From contig CM048591.1 of assembly GCA_026413225.1 (NCBI GenBank), positions 76,186,009-76,250,008 on the forward strand: a stretch of DNA of 64,000 bases, read 5' to 3'. Shown here piece by piece: positions 22,301 to 34,900 of the stretch. Source of the DNA: Otis tarda (lineage: Eukaryota; Chordata; Aves; Otidiformes; Otididae). The notes beneath the pieces were generated by a model that saw nothing but the letters and a program-made list of their open reading frames with translations, had not been told where the DNA came from and did no database searches. The first letter of the stretch is position 1. Every line of letters starts with the position of its first letter. The position numbers and the translations under genes are program-made.

Positions 22301-25300
22301 CATGGGAGCAAGAAGTGAAAAGGCGGTGGCTGTTCACATGGGCGCAGGACAAAGGCGAGAGCCCCCCCGCTGCCCCCTCCCCAGAAACCTGGAGAGGGCA
22401 TCCACAGCAAGGGGCATGCGGAGGAGGGCGAGGCGCGGGGTGGCAAAATGCAGACGGCGCACGCCCGTGGACATCGCCATTGCCTGCCCGGCTGCCGGAC
22501 GCCAGCAGGCAGAGCAGACACCAGCCAGCCCCGTCCCGGCCGCCCGCAGCATCCCTGCTGAACACCGGCTTTCTCTCGCTGCCAGGACATCAGGGAAACA
22601 GCGAGGGCGAGCGCTGTGCAAAGCACTATTGTGTGAAAAGGAAAAAAGTATCTTTGTCGTGGTGGCTCCAAACGGAGGAAGCTGGAGTTTCAAAACCAGC
22701 TTTTTTGCAATGGATGAATGAGTTTTCCCGATCCCCTACAAATAACATGGAAACTAATGTAAATCTGTGAAGCCACAAAGCCCCACCGGTGCCTCCTGGG
22801 TGGGTTTTTAAGGCATCAGGTTCTAAAGCTGCAACTTTCTGACCAACAGCAGAAGTAACAGCATTTCATCTGAAGAATAGTATTTACCAGAACCCATGAA
22901 GTTTTAGAATAGTTTCACAGCACTTGAGGAAACAAACCTTAAACAGTAAAAATCAGCAATTCTGAACATTGCATATGCAGGAGACAGCATGCTGCTTTAT
23001 GAGCAAGGGGTTGTAAAATCCTAGTAACATTATTTTTACCAGTAGAATTAAAAAAAAAATAAATAAAATTAGTTTCAAACAAATGTCAAGGCTACAATCA
23101 CTTTTCTGATCTTCAGAACATGCCAGCATTGGTAAAAACAGGAGTGCACGAGGAAAACTACAGAAGGAAAACTTCTCCTTGTCAGGTTCAAACTGCAAAA
23201 CAATAAAAGCATAGGAACCACAACCTATATACGTTATTACAATACAGCCCTTCTTACCTTGGACACTCAGAAAAGGATGTTCAACTAAAGAAATTCAAAC
23301 CACATCAATATTTACTGCACTGCTACTGATGTGGACTAAAAAACATGGTATCACAAAACCAAATCAATGGAACAACACTTCACCAGCGACATTTTAAGAA
23401 GGCCTACCATAACTGAGCTACGCAGCCATGAACTTTGTCAGGGTGTTCACCTTGCCCCCCAGCTGTAATTCCATTCATAAATGGAATGAGAACAGCGCTG
23501 GAAGGACCTGGCATCCTCAAGTCTGCAGCAAGACGATTTGAGTGTGGGAGTTAACAAATTCATCTGGAATTCCTTAACTCCACAGGTTTGAAGCTTTCAA
23601 TTTTTCTCCAAGAGGCCACAGAACTTAGCATTTCTCAACAGAAAGTGTAACCTTGTGGCAGCCAGACACCCGTCCCGTTTTGTCCCCATGCAGCTGCCTC
23701 TCATTCTCCATCCTCCCCACACGGGAGTCATCACGAGCCCGCAGTGAATGCCCCGTGCAGTGACACACAGAGCTAGGCACGGACGCGAGAGACCGGATCT
23801 GCAAACTCCAGCCTCGTCCTCCCGTAAGCAGAAGGCAGCGTTCCCAGCCTGGAAACCCGGTGCCTGGGCTCCGGGAACGGGAAGACAAGCAGTGCCGCAT
23901 GCGGCAAACACCCCATGCTGGGGCCCACAGGACCAAGAGACTCGGAGCAGAGGGGACGGGTACCACTGCGGGGGCCCAGACCAGGCTGCCTGTAAAGCTC
24001 TTCAAGGCAGCAGAGCTGCGTCTGGCCAGACCTTCGGCTCCTGTTTCTGCCCAGTACTGTCTCTTGCAATCTCTCTGCAGAAGGATGGGCTGTTTACAGT
24101 CCCCAGGAACTCTGTGCCACGTGGGCTTCTAAGGCATCATCTTCATCTGCCTGCAAAACCATCCTCTTGGCAGGCTCAGTGTGATGCCTTGGCTGAAATC
24201 AAAGGAGGGATAAGAAGGGGATGAAAAAGGTCGGGGAAGGAAATGGAGGTGAGAAGAAGGGGTGCCAGCACGAACGTGAGTCTGGGATTTCGTAAGAGGT
24301 TCAGGATGTAGCCAAACGGGGGACAAGGCACAGACATATGGACGCCTCCCTTACCTTGCTCTAGGGATCCATTCAAATGAAAATACCAGTATTTCATAGT
24401 CCAGCTGCCAGTCCAATGGCTACAGAAGCTGGTGGCATGACTGACATTTCACTCTAGTTTTTTGGTTTGTGCCACTTAATTCAGCTTTTTAACCTCCAAG
24501 TCTTATTTTATGGCTCTGTAATTGGTTAAATGACTGCATATCCCACACACCTCTTGTTTATCAGCTACCCGAACGATATTGTGGGGTAGGACCATTAAAA
24601 CACTGCTGCTGGTCTGATTTGCCTTTTTACTCTTTCACAGTTTACTCTTACTAGCAGCTCTACATAGCATGTAGCTGGATTCCAGTTCCTTGAAAAAATT
24701 AAAAGCAAGGACCTCTACAAAGCATTATCTCTTCTTTGCGCCATCAAGAGGCTGAAGCTTTCAACTGAAAGGGCAGGTAAAATTATATTCTCCAGTCATC
24801 AATAGAGAAGGATGGCGTTTCTCAGCACCCACAGACAACACAAGCTGATCTTGCAGAAGCGTCATCATGGGCACGTGGCTCAAAGCACTGGATGAAGGAG
24901 CGTCTCAGGTACAGTCCTCTGGCTAGATCATAAAAACACAGTCTGTCCTGTAAATACAGAGGAAACTCTCTGCTGAACAGGTTTCTGAAGCTACTTAACG
25001 CGATGCCATACGCACGTGTCCGCTGAGTGGGGCAGGCACTCACTGGGCAGAGCTTCCCCCAGGGAGGACTTTGTGCACCGCTGACTCCCGCGCAGGAAGC
25101 CTGGCGCCTCCGCAGACAGACCAACCCAGGCAGAGGCAGTCTGGTCGGCTGCCGGGTGAAGCTGCAAGACCAGAATCCACATCAGAAAGAGCGCCTCGTT
25201 CCTGCCCAGCCACAGCGGCGGCGCGGGTCGGGAGGGCTTTGCCACGAGCAGCAGACCCAAGGACGTCAAAGTGCCCCCAGCCCTGCTGCAAGAGCCGACC

Positions 25301-28300
25301 CACTGCGTGTACGAGCACAGCCACGGTGCGACGGCAGGCGTTCTCCAGCCCTCTTGCCAAAGAGGGACCGTGGGACAGCAGGGAGGCCTGAAGGAAACCA
25401 GCATGGCCGCTATCTTCTCCCCTTCTGCAGCTGGGCTCTGCTTCCCAGAAATGCCGATTTTCATGGAAGCATGAGAACGAGCTCAATGTCCTTTGATTTC
25501 TCTGGGCTTCCTCATGGCATTAACGTGACACAGTGTACCGCCGCTGGCAGACATCTGCAGGGCGCTGTGTCACCACCGGCCAGCCCAGGCCTCCCAGGCG
25601 CTGCGCACACACCGCAAACCGGGAACCGGCTGCCCGGGACCCGGCGTAACGCCTCCACCACACACCTCAGCAGCCACCACACTGCTGGGTGGCGAGGGCT
25701 CCCCACAGGTTTCAAGCAGAAAAATAAGCACACAAGAAATAAGATTTCCTTGAGAAGGCAGTTCCACAGTTTTTTTTCCTAGCATTGACTGAAAAAAGAA
25801 GCAAACACATTTCAAAAAACGTAACTGAACCACTAACATCAAATAGAAGTACTAGTTATGGCTTGCATGAGGCTCTGTTAGGTTTTAACATCACAGCATA
25901 AAATTAAAACATTATTATAAAAATTTAGTCAAACAGCAAATTTCGTAATTTTTTTCTTCAGTGTTAAGTATACAAAGTACAACATAGATGTACTTGTTTA
26001 ACTTCGACTTTATGACTTATGCAAAGCATCACCTATTATTCCAGTGCAAGCCTCCTTAAATAAACTTTTCTAAGACATTGTGGAAATGGAGGTTGTGGAT
26101 TAGCAGGCAGCGGAAGATGAGGTCATCTAGGCCTATTGAGACCGCGTTTTGAGACCTCGCAGACCAACAATAGCGGAACTTCAGCAAATCCTCTGAAGTA
26201 CACCCCCTTGTTTTCCATGAAGCCTGGATTAGTCTTGAGCTTCTAGATCTAAGAATACAATAACTCTTTCACTCATATATAATAAAGAGAAATAGACTAT
26301 ACTAAAAAAAACCCCTAACAGGTTTATTTACATGCCCAGCACATAGAACTCTTCTGTATTTACAATACAGAGGGCAAAACAATACAAAACAAATGCCAAT
26401 CCAAAAAAATAGGGGTTTTTTCCAAGCTGTTGCATGTGGTTTGCCATTTTCACAGTGGTGGAAAATAAGAGGCCTTCAGTCTCAAACTGACAAATGCACG
26501 GGCCTCTGGTAGCATCAGGGCTGTATTTTAACAAACCTAGTTTTTAGGAGAATCTAATAGTATAGGAATAAAGAAATTCACACGTGCAAAAATCCCTGAA
26601 AGCACGCAGAAGAAAAAGTTGAACACCAAGGGCTGCTCTCCTAATTTCGAGTTCCTTTTGCCAGAAACCGAGGTGTGTCGGGGGGCAGATCCCACAGCCC
26701 GCAAGGAAGGAGCTTGCTGCCAATCTCAGAAACAGAAGGGCAAGCTTACACTAGAGTGTGATTTTTATATAAATGCGTATTTGACATTTCAAAGCCACTG
26801 GAAAAGAATCAAACTTAAGACTCTACTTGAGTTTTCCAAGGTGTTCTGGCAACAGGAAAGAAGGAAAATAACCGCACAGGTAAGCTATAAATAACCGTTG
26901 GTTTGTGCCGCGGGAGAGGAAGGACGAGGGGCCCCACCCAGCACCAGAAAGTGTCCAAGTAGGGCGTTTCTACGCCACATGCAGACTCTTACATTACAAT
27001 TTTAGCACTCGACTCCTCTGCAGAGTTGTCATCACTTTACGCTGTGGGAACAACGTAATGGGATCCTGAAAGGCTGGGAATACCCAGGCTAAGTGGGAGA
27101 AACTGCGTTACTGCTTTCTATGCCACCTGCTCTGAGCCCTGAACAGAAGGCAGGGGGGAACATGGAGAAGAGCGTAGATGACCACTGTATTTGTTTCCTC
27201 CACAGTAAACAGTCCTCTGTCGGTGTTAGAGCAAAGTGAGCACAGTTTTAAATCCCACCATGGCAAAGTGGCTGAAAAGCAGGAGCTGCAAGCACCATTC
27301 TGTGGATGCTATGTAGATCTAACAGAGGACCAGCCCTCAGGGCGTGTACTGCTTGGTCTTAGGTAAAGACAAGACAAAAACTTTACAGTAGTCTCCTAAT
27401 CTACCTTAATATGAAATGGATTTAAATACATCCTGATCTCTCATAGAAATAATTATTTTTTCACAGTTTTAGGACAGGAACAAGATAAAATGACTGTAGA
27501 TCTTTCCATAACATGTAATTTCTGCATTTAAACACCCAACCTGAAGAAACTGTCTTTTACCAGTGGAAAGAAAAGAAAGCACCACTGAAAAAACACAAGT
27601 GCTTGCAAAGCTGGGCAGCTACTGCCAAATCTGTCACAGGCTGGGAAATGGGGAGATAAATGAAGCCATCCACCCAGGCCCAGACGGAACCCGGCCTCAG
27701 AAACCACTGCAAACTTTGACGCTCCGTATTGCACCCCAGGTCCCATCCTGGGGGTGGGATGTGCCTGCAGCTCTGTTTTACTGAGACAGGATAGTGCTGG
27801 TTACGGAACAACCCCCCCGAGCCCCACGGTGCCGCGTGGGCAGCAGCCTCGGCGCTCAGTTTCAGTCCCGTGCATCTGTCACGTTTTCGGGGAACCACAC
27901 CGCTCCCATCCTTCCGAGCTGCAGCCTTCAACTTCCAGCATCTCTCCCGCCGGGAGCGCGTGCGCCCAGACCGAGCCGGAACAGGGTCTGTGCGGCGCGT
28001 GGCGGTGGCAGCCCCCCAGCACCCCGTGAGCGGGGGGCTCACCAAAGAGCGGGCGCAGAGGACCGGGCAGAGCCACGGCCAGCGGGACCGAGCAGCTCAG
28101 CAGCCGCAGGACGTCTCCAGCAGCGGGGGCCCTGGCAGGCGCAGGCACATCCGGTGCCCGGCAAGCGCTCAGAGACCCAATGGCTCCCATCAAGTGCTGC
28201 TGCAGATCGCCGCCCTTCCAGCTGCACAGAGCTTCCCTGGCTTTGCTCTGCAGCTTAAACAAGCCGCCGCTTCACAGAAAACAGCTGTGGGATCACCCTG

Positions 28301-28389
28301 CGATTTGCCGGACACCCACCTCCCACCATGTTCTGCCAGGCTCACGTCAACCTCGAGTCTCCCTTCACCACAATTAAAATAAACGCTGG
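22301..28389. other. Intron-like DNA with GC patches, no gene seen
   Basis: GC-rich patches at about 22320-22600, 23740-24020, 25020-25700 and 27790-28170 alternate with AT-rich sequence. Frames of up to 251 codons (25027-25782, plus) coincide with the patches, overlap other frames and contain no motif I recognise. Confidence 0.5.
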
Positions 28390-28960
28390 ATGTGAAAAAT
28401 CTCGGAAATCTGTTCTCTTCTGCAAGGCACTTATCACTTAGAAGTAAATTTCTCTTGCATGTGCCAAGAAGGAAAACCTTTTTCTATGTTGCTGGCAAAA
28501 CTGTCAATCATCTTGACGAGCAGCAAATAAATGAATGCCCAATGATGGGATTCTATATTATCCTTAAAAAAGAAATCCATCAAATAAACATCAACAGGTA
28601 AATGTTTATACCCGACAGCCATCAATTTCAGCTATCCATGCAAAGAGACAGGTGAGCTGGACTGGTAAACCTCGAAATTAGAGAGGTATTAATCATCTGC
28701 TCCCAGCCAATATAAACAGATGTTATTTTTAAACAGGCAAAATCATCTCTTCCTCTGAAATTTATTTGCAACAGATAATGTTATGTTACATTTTTAATCA
28801 AGCAGATGAAGTTACATTTAAATTGAAAATCTGCTGCACTCAACTAATCAGGCAAGTAGAATTCTGAGATGATTGAACGGCAGTACAGAGCACACTATTA
28901 CAGCAGGTAAATTTGAAATTTACCTGTCACACCACACAGCTTATTGTTCAGCCACCGCGC
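28390..28960. other. AT-rich candidate conserved non-coding element
   Basis: About 570 bases are AT-rich but not low-complexity, with dense homeodomain/POU-like AATTA and TAAT cores. A 23-base inverted repeat at 28904-28926 has CAGGTA at both outer ends. The texture resembles vertebrate conserved non-coding elements. This is a judgement from appearance only and needs an alignment. Confidence 0.3.
28904..28926. repeat. 23-base inverted repeat with paired CAGGTA
   Basis: An 11-base arm (CAGGTAAATTT) is followed by one G and then by its exact reverse complement. CAGGTA is a known core site for ZEB/Snail zinc-finger factors, here as an outward pair. It could also simply be a cruciform-capable sequence. 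Confidence 0.75.
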
Positions 28961-31900
28961 TTGTAAGTTAGGAGCAAAGAACTAAGACAAAAAAAGAAAG
29001 GGCATGTTAAACATATTTATAAATCCATCATATTTTAGGAAAAAAACATTAACAGCGACAGGGAAAAAAAATAAACTCCACCTCTTTCCTACAAAAAAAG
29101 CCAATACAGATTTACATAGGTTACTCCTGTCTGCCTCGTGCTAGTCAAAGTTGCATGTCTGGATATGCTGAGATCAAGGAACAACATGAAAAACCGCTCA
29201 GATTTCTCCCACAATAAAACACAAACCAAGACAAAAAAAAATCTAAAATATCTTAGGGAGGAAACAGCGCGATTTTTCTGTTAATCCATTTCCCAGCTCT
29301 CCTACGGACACGTCAGCAAGCTCTGTCCCACCACCTAACTTCCCTGTGCCTTCGCTCACCGCGTTTAAAAACTGGTATTGATGTCCCGGCTGAGGCTCAG
29401 AGACGACAACACTTATTTATGAAAATGCTGCTGCGGTGGAAGCAGCACTCGTCCAAACAGATGAAATAGGGAGTGCAGCTTCCCACAGTCTACAGAACAC
29501 CCTAAAATACTTCGTTACAAGAAAGTGCCAGAAATGAGCCTCTTTCATCTTAATTTTAAAATGAGATCCATATAGTCTTATGCATGACATTTATACATTA
29601 TGCATAGCTACGATTTTTTTTATGTCAGGATGAACAGAAGCTGACAGCAGACACCTGGAAGACTGTCAATTACTACAGCTTTGAAGTACCCACAGCTTTC
29701 AGCTGGCTCAGACGCGGAAGTGCCGACGCTGAAGAGCGGCGTGCAGACCAGACGCCGCGCGCGCTGCAAACTCTGCGCCATCCTGTCCGAGCTGCCAGCG
29801 ACGCCTCGCCTCCTGCCCAGCACTCAAACCCGGCACACCGCACGGCACCCTGCTACCACCAGCACTGCTCACAGAAAACAAAACAAACCCTGTAGTAAAC
29901 CTAATGACCACACTGATTTGTCCTTGTGAGGGTCTGTAACTACTGTGTGGCACAGAGCACGCGCACGCTTCACGACCTCTTCAGTGCACAGCTCTGCAGC
30001 ACATTTCCCTATCCTTACCCACACCATCCTCACCCTGCAGCTAAAATTTGCCACTCCCTTTAAAAATACGTTATTTTTTAAACCCGAAAATGCCACAGAG
30101 ACCCTAGTGTGCCAGGGTAAACATCGTCTGTATGTGAAAGACTGTAGGAAAATCATCTTTAAAAGCAGAATGCTTGTAGAGTTGTTTCACTTCTACTGGT
30201 CACAAAATAGCAATTTAGACTACTTTCTCCCTTTTTTCCTATAGGAATTTAATAGACTGTGTTATTTTCCTACGTTATTTTATTTCTTAAACAGTTGTTC
30301 CTACAATAATAGAAAGTTCAACGGTTAGTTTAGCACGGTGTATTTGTGCAAGGGGTACAGCCTGCGGTTTAGAGTCTAGATTAGGAAAGCAAATGTTGTT
30401 TCAACAAAAATCAGTACAGTGATTTTACACTGGCATATCTTAAACACTGTGATAGTTCAGACACTGAGCAGCTCTAAAACGAAAATCTTACACTGAGACC
30501 TCTAAGTTCAAGTTAAAATAGATAGTCTTAAATTCTAGCAGCCTTGAGGCTACAACCTGTCTCACCTCGGCCCGGTAACACTCGGTGCCACTGCTGCACG
30601 CCCCCACGCCACCTGCACGGGAAAGCTCGCTGCCCTGCTCCGACGGCTGACCGCGGTGAGGTCCCGCTGCACCGGCCGGGTGGGCGGTGGGTCTGACGGA
30701 CACGGCTCCTCCGGCGAGCGCCTGTCTCCTGCGCTGGTATCCCACTCTCGCAGGGGATCGGAAGGGCAGCGCAGAGAGGGGAGCCGCAGACAGACGGTGC
30801 TGCCTTCACGGGTGCTACAGGCTGCATTTACAAAGGAAACGCCTGCTCGCACGTGTTGGACGGGAATGTAAACCCTCTTTCCTCGGCTCCCAGTACTTTC
30901 CAGGAGGCACAGCTTCACTCTAAGGCTACAGGATCCCCGACTTATTTTTCTACCTGTCTCCTGCTGAACCAGCTTACGTTAGAGGAGAATGTTAGAGGAG
31001 AACGCCTTGTAAAGGCTGCAGGGGATGTTCACCATCTCTTGTGCCATCTTCAGCAGCAGCCAGAAATCAGAGACTCGCCTCACACGACGTTCAGACAGCA
31101 GTCTAACACAGCCAAAGGAGCAGACTTCCTGCAACTGCTGCTGAAAAGCTGATAAAAACATGATTTTTCTTAAGTGAGGAGTAATTCTTCACTGACTAGG
31201 TGAAAAAGTTCTGTCCAAATTTTGAAAAGAACTCTGGCTATGTGTCTTACAGAGATAAGACAATACGCATCCACCTGAGATACAAATGGTTCGGAAAAAA
31301 AGAGAAACATTACAACACATTTTCTGATTTCACTAATACCACTCTGTATCAAATATCCTAAGGAGTGAAAAGAAAACAAATACTATCTAGAACGTTTTAT
31401 CTATCTATCTTCTGGATGTTATTAATGTGATGTAAATGCTAAAAGGAAGCGCACGACCTTAACGCTGAGAGCGGCTGCCCCAGACCGTGGTCCTGTGCCG
31501 CGTGGAATGGTTTTTGACAGCTAGTGCTAAACAAAACCGGAGAGCCTCGCCTTTATCTGGGTGGGGATGTTCTTTGTGTTTTTAGAATATTTTACTGGAC
31601 TACCACAAAGCCTTAAATGAACATTATGTTAGGACATCAAGAATCACAGCCTCTCAAAACCCAGGCTCGCCCACGCGGCCGTCGCACTGCCTCGTGCAGA
31701 ACACAAGGAAAGGCCGTTTCCCGTTACGTGGCTGCGCACGGCGGAGCCAGGAGCCTTCCAGGACCGCGGGGCGTGTGACAAATGGAGCAAATATTCTCTT
31801 TCTTAAAAACTACTGCCCCATGACGGTGCCGCTCCTTCACTCACATCCTGTCACTGTGAACCAGAACATTTCTCGTTGCAGTGACACGCACCCCTCCAAA

Positions 31901-34900
31901 AAAACGCAGTGACACTAGGGGAGTGTTGGCTTGCGTGTGCCCACAGGCACGGCCGAAATGCCCTGGCCGCCACCCGGCAAACACCTAAGCTGTGCTTAGC
32001 TTTAAACGAGAATAATCCTAAATCTAGAGGACATGAGCAGGCATTTGAAGTGAAGCACATGTTTGAGTGTTTTGCCGAACCAAAGCCTTTCTGCGTATTT
32101 CCGTCTCATTCATTGCACACTGTTCAAATTATTAATTAAATGCCTGGGCAATTTTAACATTGGGTTTTATTGTTCTAAGTACCTCAATTTTTTCTTTAGT
32201 GCTACTTATTTCTGTGATTTTTCCCAGCACTTAAAAAACACTCTATCATGGTAAAACTGTAAGGCAACTATAGAAAGCTATACACTGAGATGATCGTGCA
32301 AAAAAATAATTCCCTTTTCCTATTTGCCCTTTGAGATGTCCAGTCTTTAAACCAGATTTCATGTAGAGTTATTATGTAAGAAATAAACTCAGATCAAAAC
32401 AAACCAATGTTCAAATTTTAAACATCCAGAGTAGAGACCAAATCTCCGGACAGCACGGTACTACTGTATTGCAAATTAATACAAGAGTCTGTAACTGTCC
32501 AAATTTGGAACTCCATCCAACAAACATTTCATTTTACCAGCCTTACTCGGGAAACAAAATCTCTCCACGGTTTGAAACCAGGGCTGTGTCGTCACTGAGT
32601 GTCCCTGCAGACCTCGCCGCGGGCACTGAGACGCACCAGGCGCCCGGACCTTCGGGGAGCTCTGCTCTTCTGCGCCCAGACTCACTCCCAGCGCCTGAGT
32701 TCAGACCGCACCTGCCGAGTACCAGGGGCTCAGCCGTTACAACCCGACACCGCCACCTCAGTTTTCAGGTTTTAGAACTGAGACCTGGAAATTACCCAAC
32801 TTTGAGACAAGACGCACTATGCAATAACTTTTATGTTAAAGTTTTTTAGGGGTAACTTGCAACAAAGTATTGTGATAAATTGTTTTAAACTATTGTAATA
32901 TATTATTCAAAATGAGCATTTACTGTTAAAACTGCACTGCTTAACTTCCAAATATTGGATCCTTCAACTTCCTATATATATTAAAGATTATTTTTGCACA
33001 TAATCTCCTTTTTAAGGAAACAGAAGTTGATGTGAATCATTGACAAAGCCTTTACGTATTATAACGTTAAAAATTCAGATGACCTAACTTCATAAATTAA
33101 AAAACCTAAAAACTCCTTCAAAATGAGAAGCAATTCATTTCTAATCTTTCATACATCCGCAAGTTTTGCAATACCACACAAAATGAATTTTGCATATATT
33201 CTAATTTCTTTGGTATTTAATGTGTCTTACAACTGGTTTCTTCCCCAAATCAGGAAATAAATTTTGAAAATAACAGTACAGCATTATAGTGTCACATCAA
33301 CGACGAAACAGAAAACAACCTGATTAACACCAATGTTACATGGAAGCAACTGCTGGCATATTCTAAGTTTCATGTATTTAAAAGAAGAACTCCCTTCACA
33401 GTGATTCTTCCTCAGACTGGATGTGTCACTGAAAGAGAACGCTGCGCGCGAGTTGCTCCGAGTGGTTTAATTTGTATTTCCAAGCGGCAAACAAGAACCT
33501 TCTGCTTGTTTTTAAACTGGGGAGGAGCGGGGAAACATGGCTTTGAGACGTACAAGCTTAGAAACCCTGCGCGAACTGCAAAAAGCTACAGCTACCTCCG
33601 CTACGTGTCAGAAAATCTCTGCCTGCTGCCCCCTGCAAAACTGATCTGATGTGTCCTGGAGAACCGGAAAATACACCGTGTGCTCACGGCTGTCACGTTT
33701 TCACCTCATTTTCAGAAATGCAGCACTTGTTTTGAAAACTGGTTTGGACACAAACTAAAACCACCCCTGCCCTCCTGCTCCCTGCTTCCTGCGCTTTCCA
33801 TCAGCCTGAATTACTCAAAAAAGTAGAACACCACAAAAAAGAGTAAGGTAAGGTGCCTGCAGAAGGGCAAGGGATAGACTTTTCATTGTTGCTCTGTCTG
33901 TGACCAGGAAATCCTGTGGACAGAGTAATACTGAGACCAAAAGGCAGCTGCTTCAGCAGCGCACTGCACTTACCCCTCTACGCCAGCAGCTGGTGTAAAT
34001 CCAACAGACCGTGTAAGACTCATTCACACTACATGGCTTTTTTTTTTCTTTTATTTTTTTTTTAATTAAAGGAAAGCTGCCATGCTAAAGACAGCAAACT
34101 TACTGTAATTAAGACCTTTAGTTTCTAGAATCTGTGCGTGATTACGATAATACAGCAGCACAGTAGTTCATAAGATTCTGGAGGACGATTTTGTACAGCA
34201 TATGACTACTTTGGCTTCGCAGTTAGGGCTGAGGCTGCAAGAGCATCACGCAAGCGGCTCAGCAAACCTGCACACCGTCTACTGCACAGGCCCCTCCTGA
34301 GCTCCCGCCCCGCTTTCGCTGGCAGCACCCTGTTTCTGCAGGGGCTCTCCTTCTGTGCACAGCAGCACAGTACTTTTACTTCTTACATCTAATAGCATTT
34401 TCTGGGTTTAAGGGCTTCTCTGCAACACAGAATGAAGTAGTAAGAACTTCATTCAATTCACAGATTTAGTAGTCCATGCCAGCACTAGACCCTGCTGTTC
34501 CCAGAAGAAACAACTATCTTCTTTAACTGTGCGTTTGTCCTTACCTGTATTGTCACACAAGCATGGGAGCCAGGATTTCAGAAATAATAGAAAAAAAACA
34601 GAAGAAAAAAGACACGCGCTGAAGTTTCTCTCTTGGACTAGATTTGTCTCTTGCAGCAGTAACACAAGACACAAGGAGGCTTCAAATAAACATCACAATG
34701 AACACCTGAACCTAAACCTGCTCCTCAGATTCCTACCTTTATCATTTCAGGGGGAAGTTTGTTTTCAACACTTTTAGTAATGCACTTAACATTAGAAAGT
34801 CAATCTGTGTCTGGAGCAAAGAGCCTCACCCAAGGAACACTCAATTCACCAGGTACTGCACGGAAGTGTACAGTAAAAAAATTACACTGTTTACGCTAAT

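Noticed and set aside
25027-25782. 251-codon open frame, plus strand
   Set aside because: Coincides with a GC-rich patch, is accompanied by open frames on the opposite strand and has no recognisable domain.
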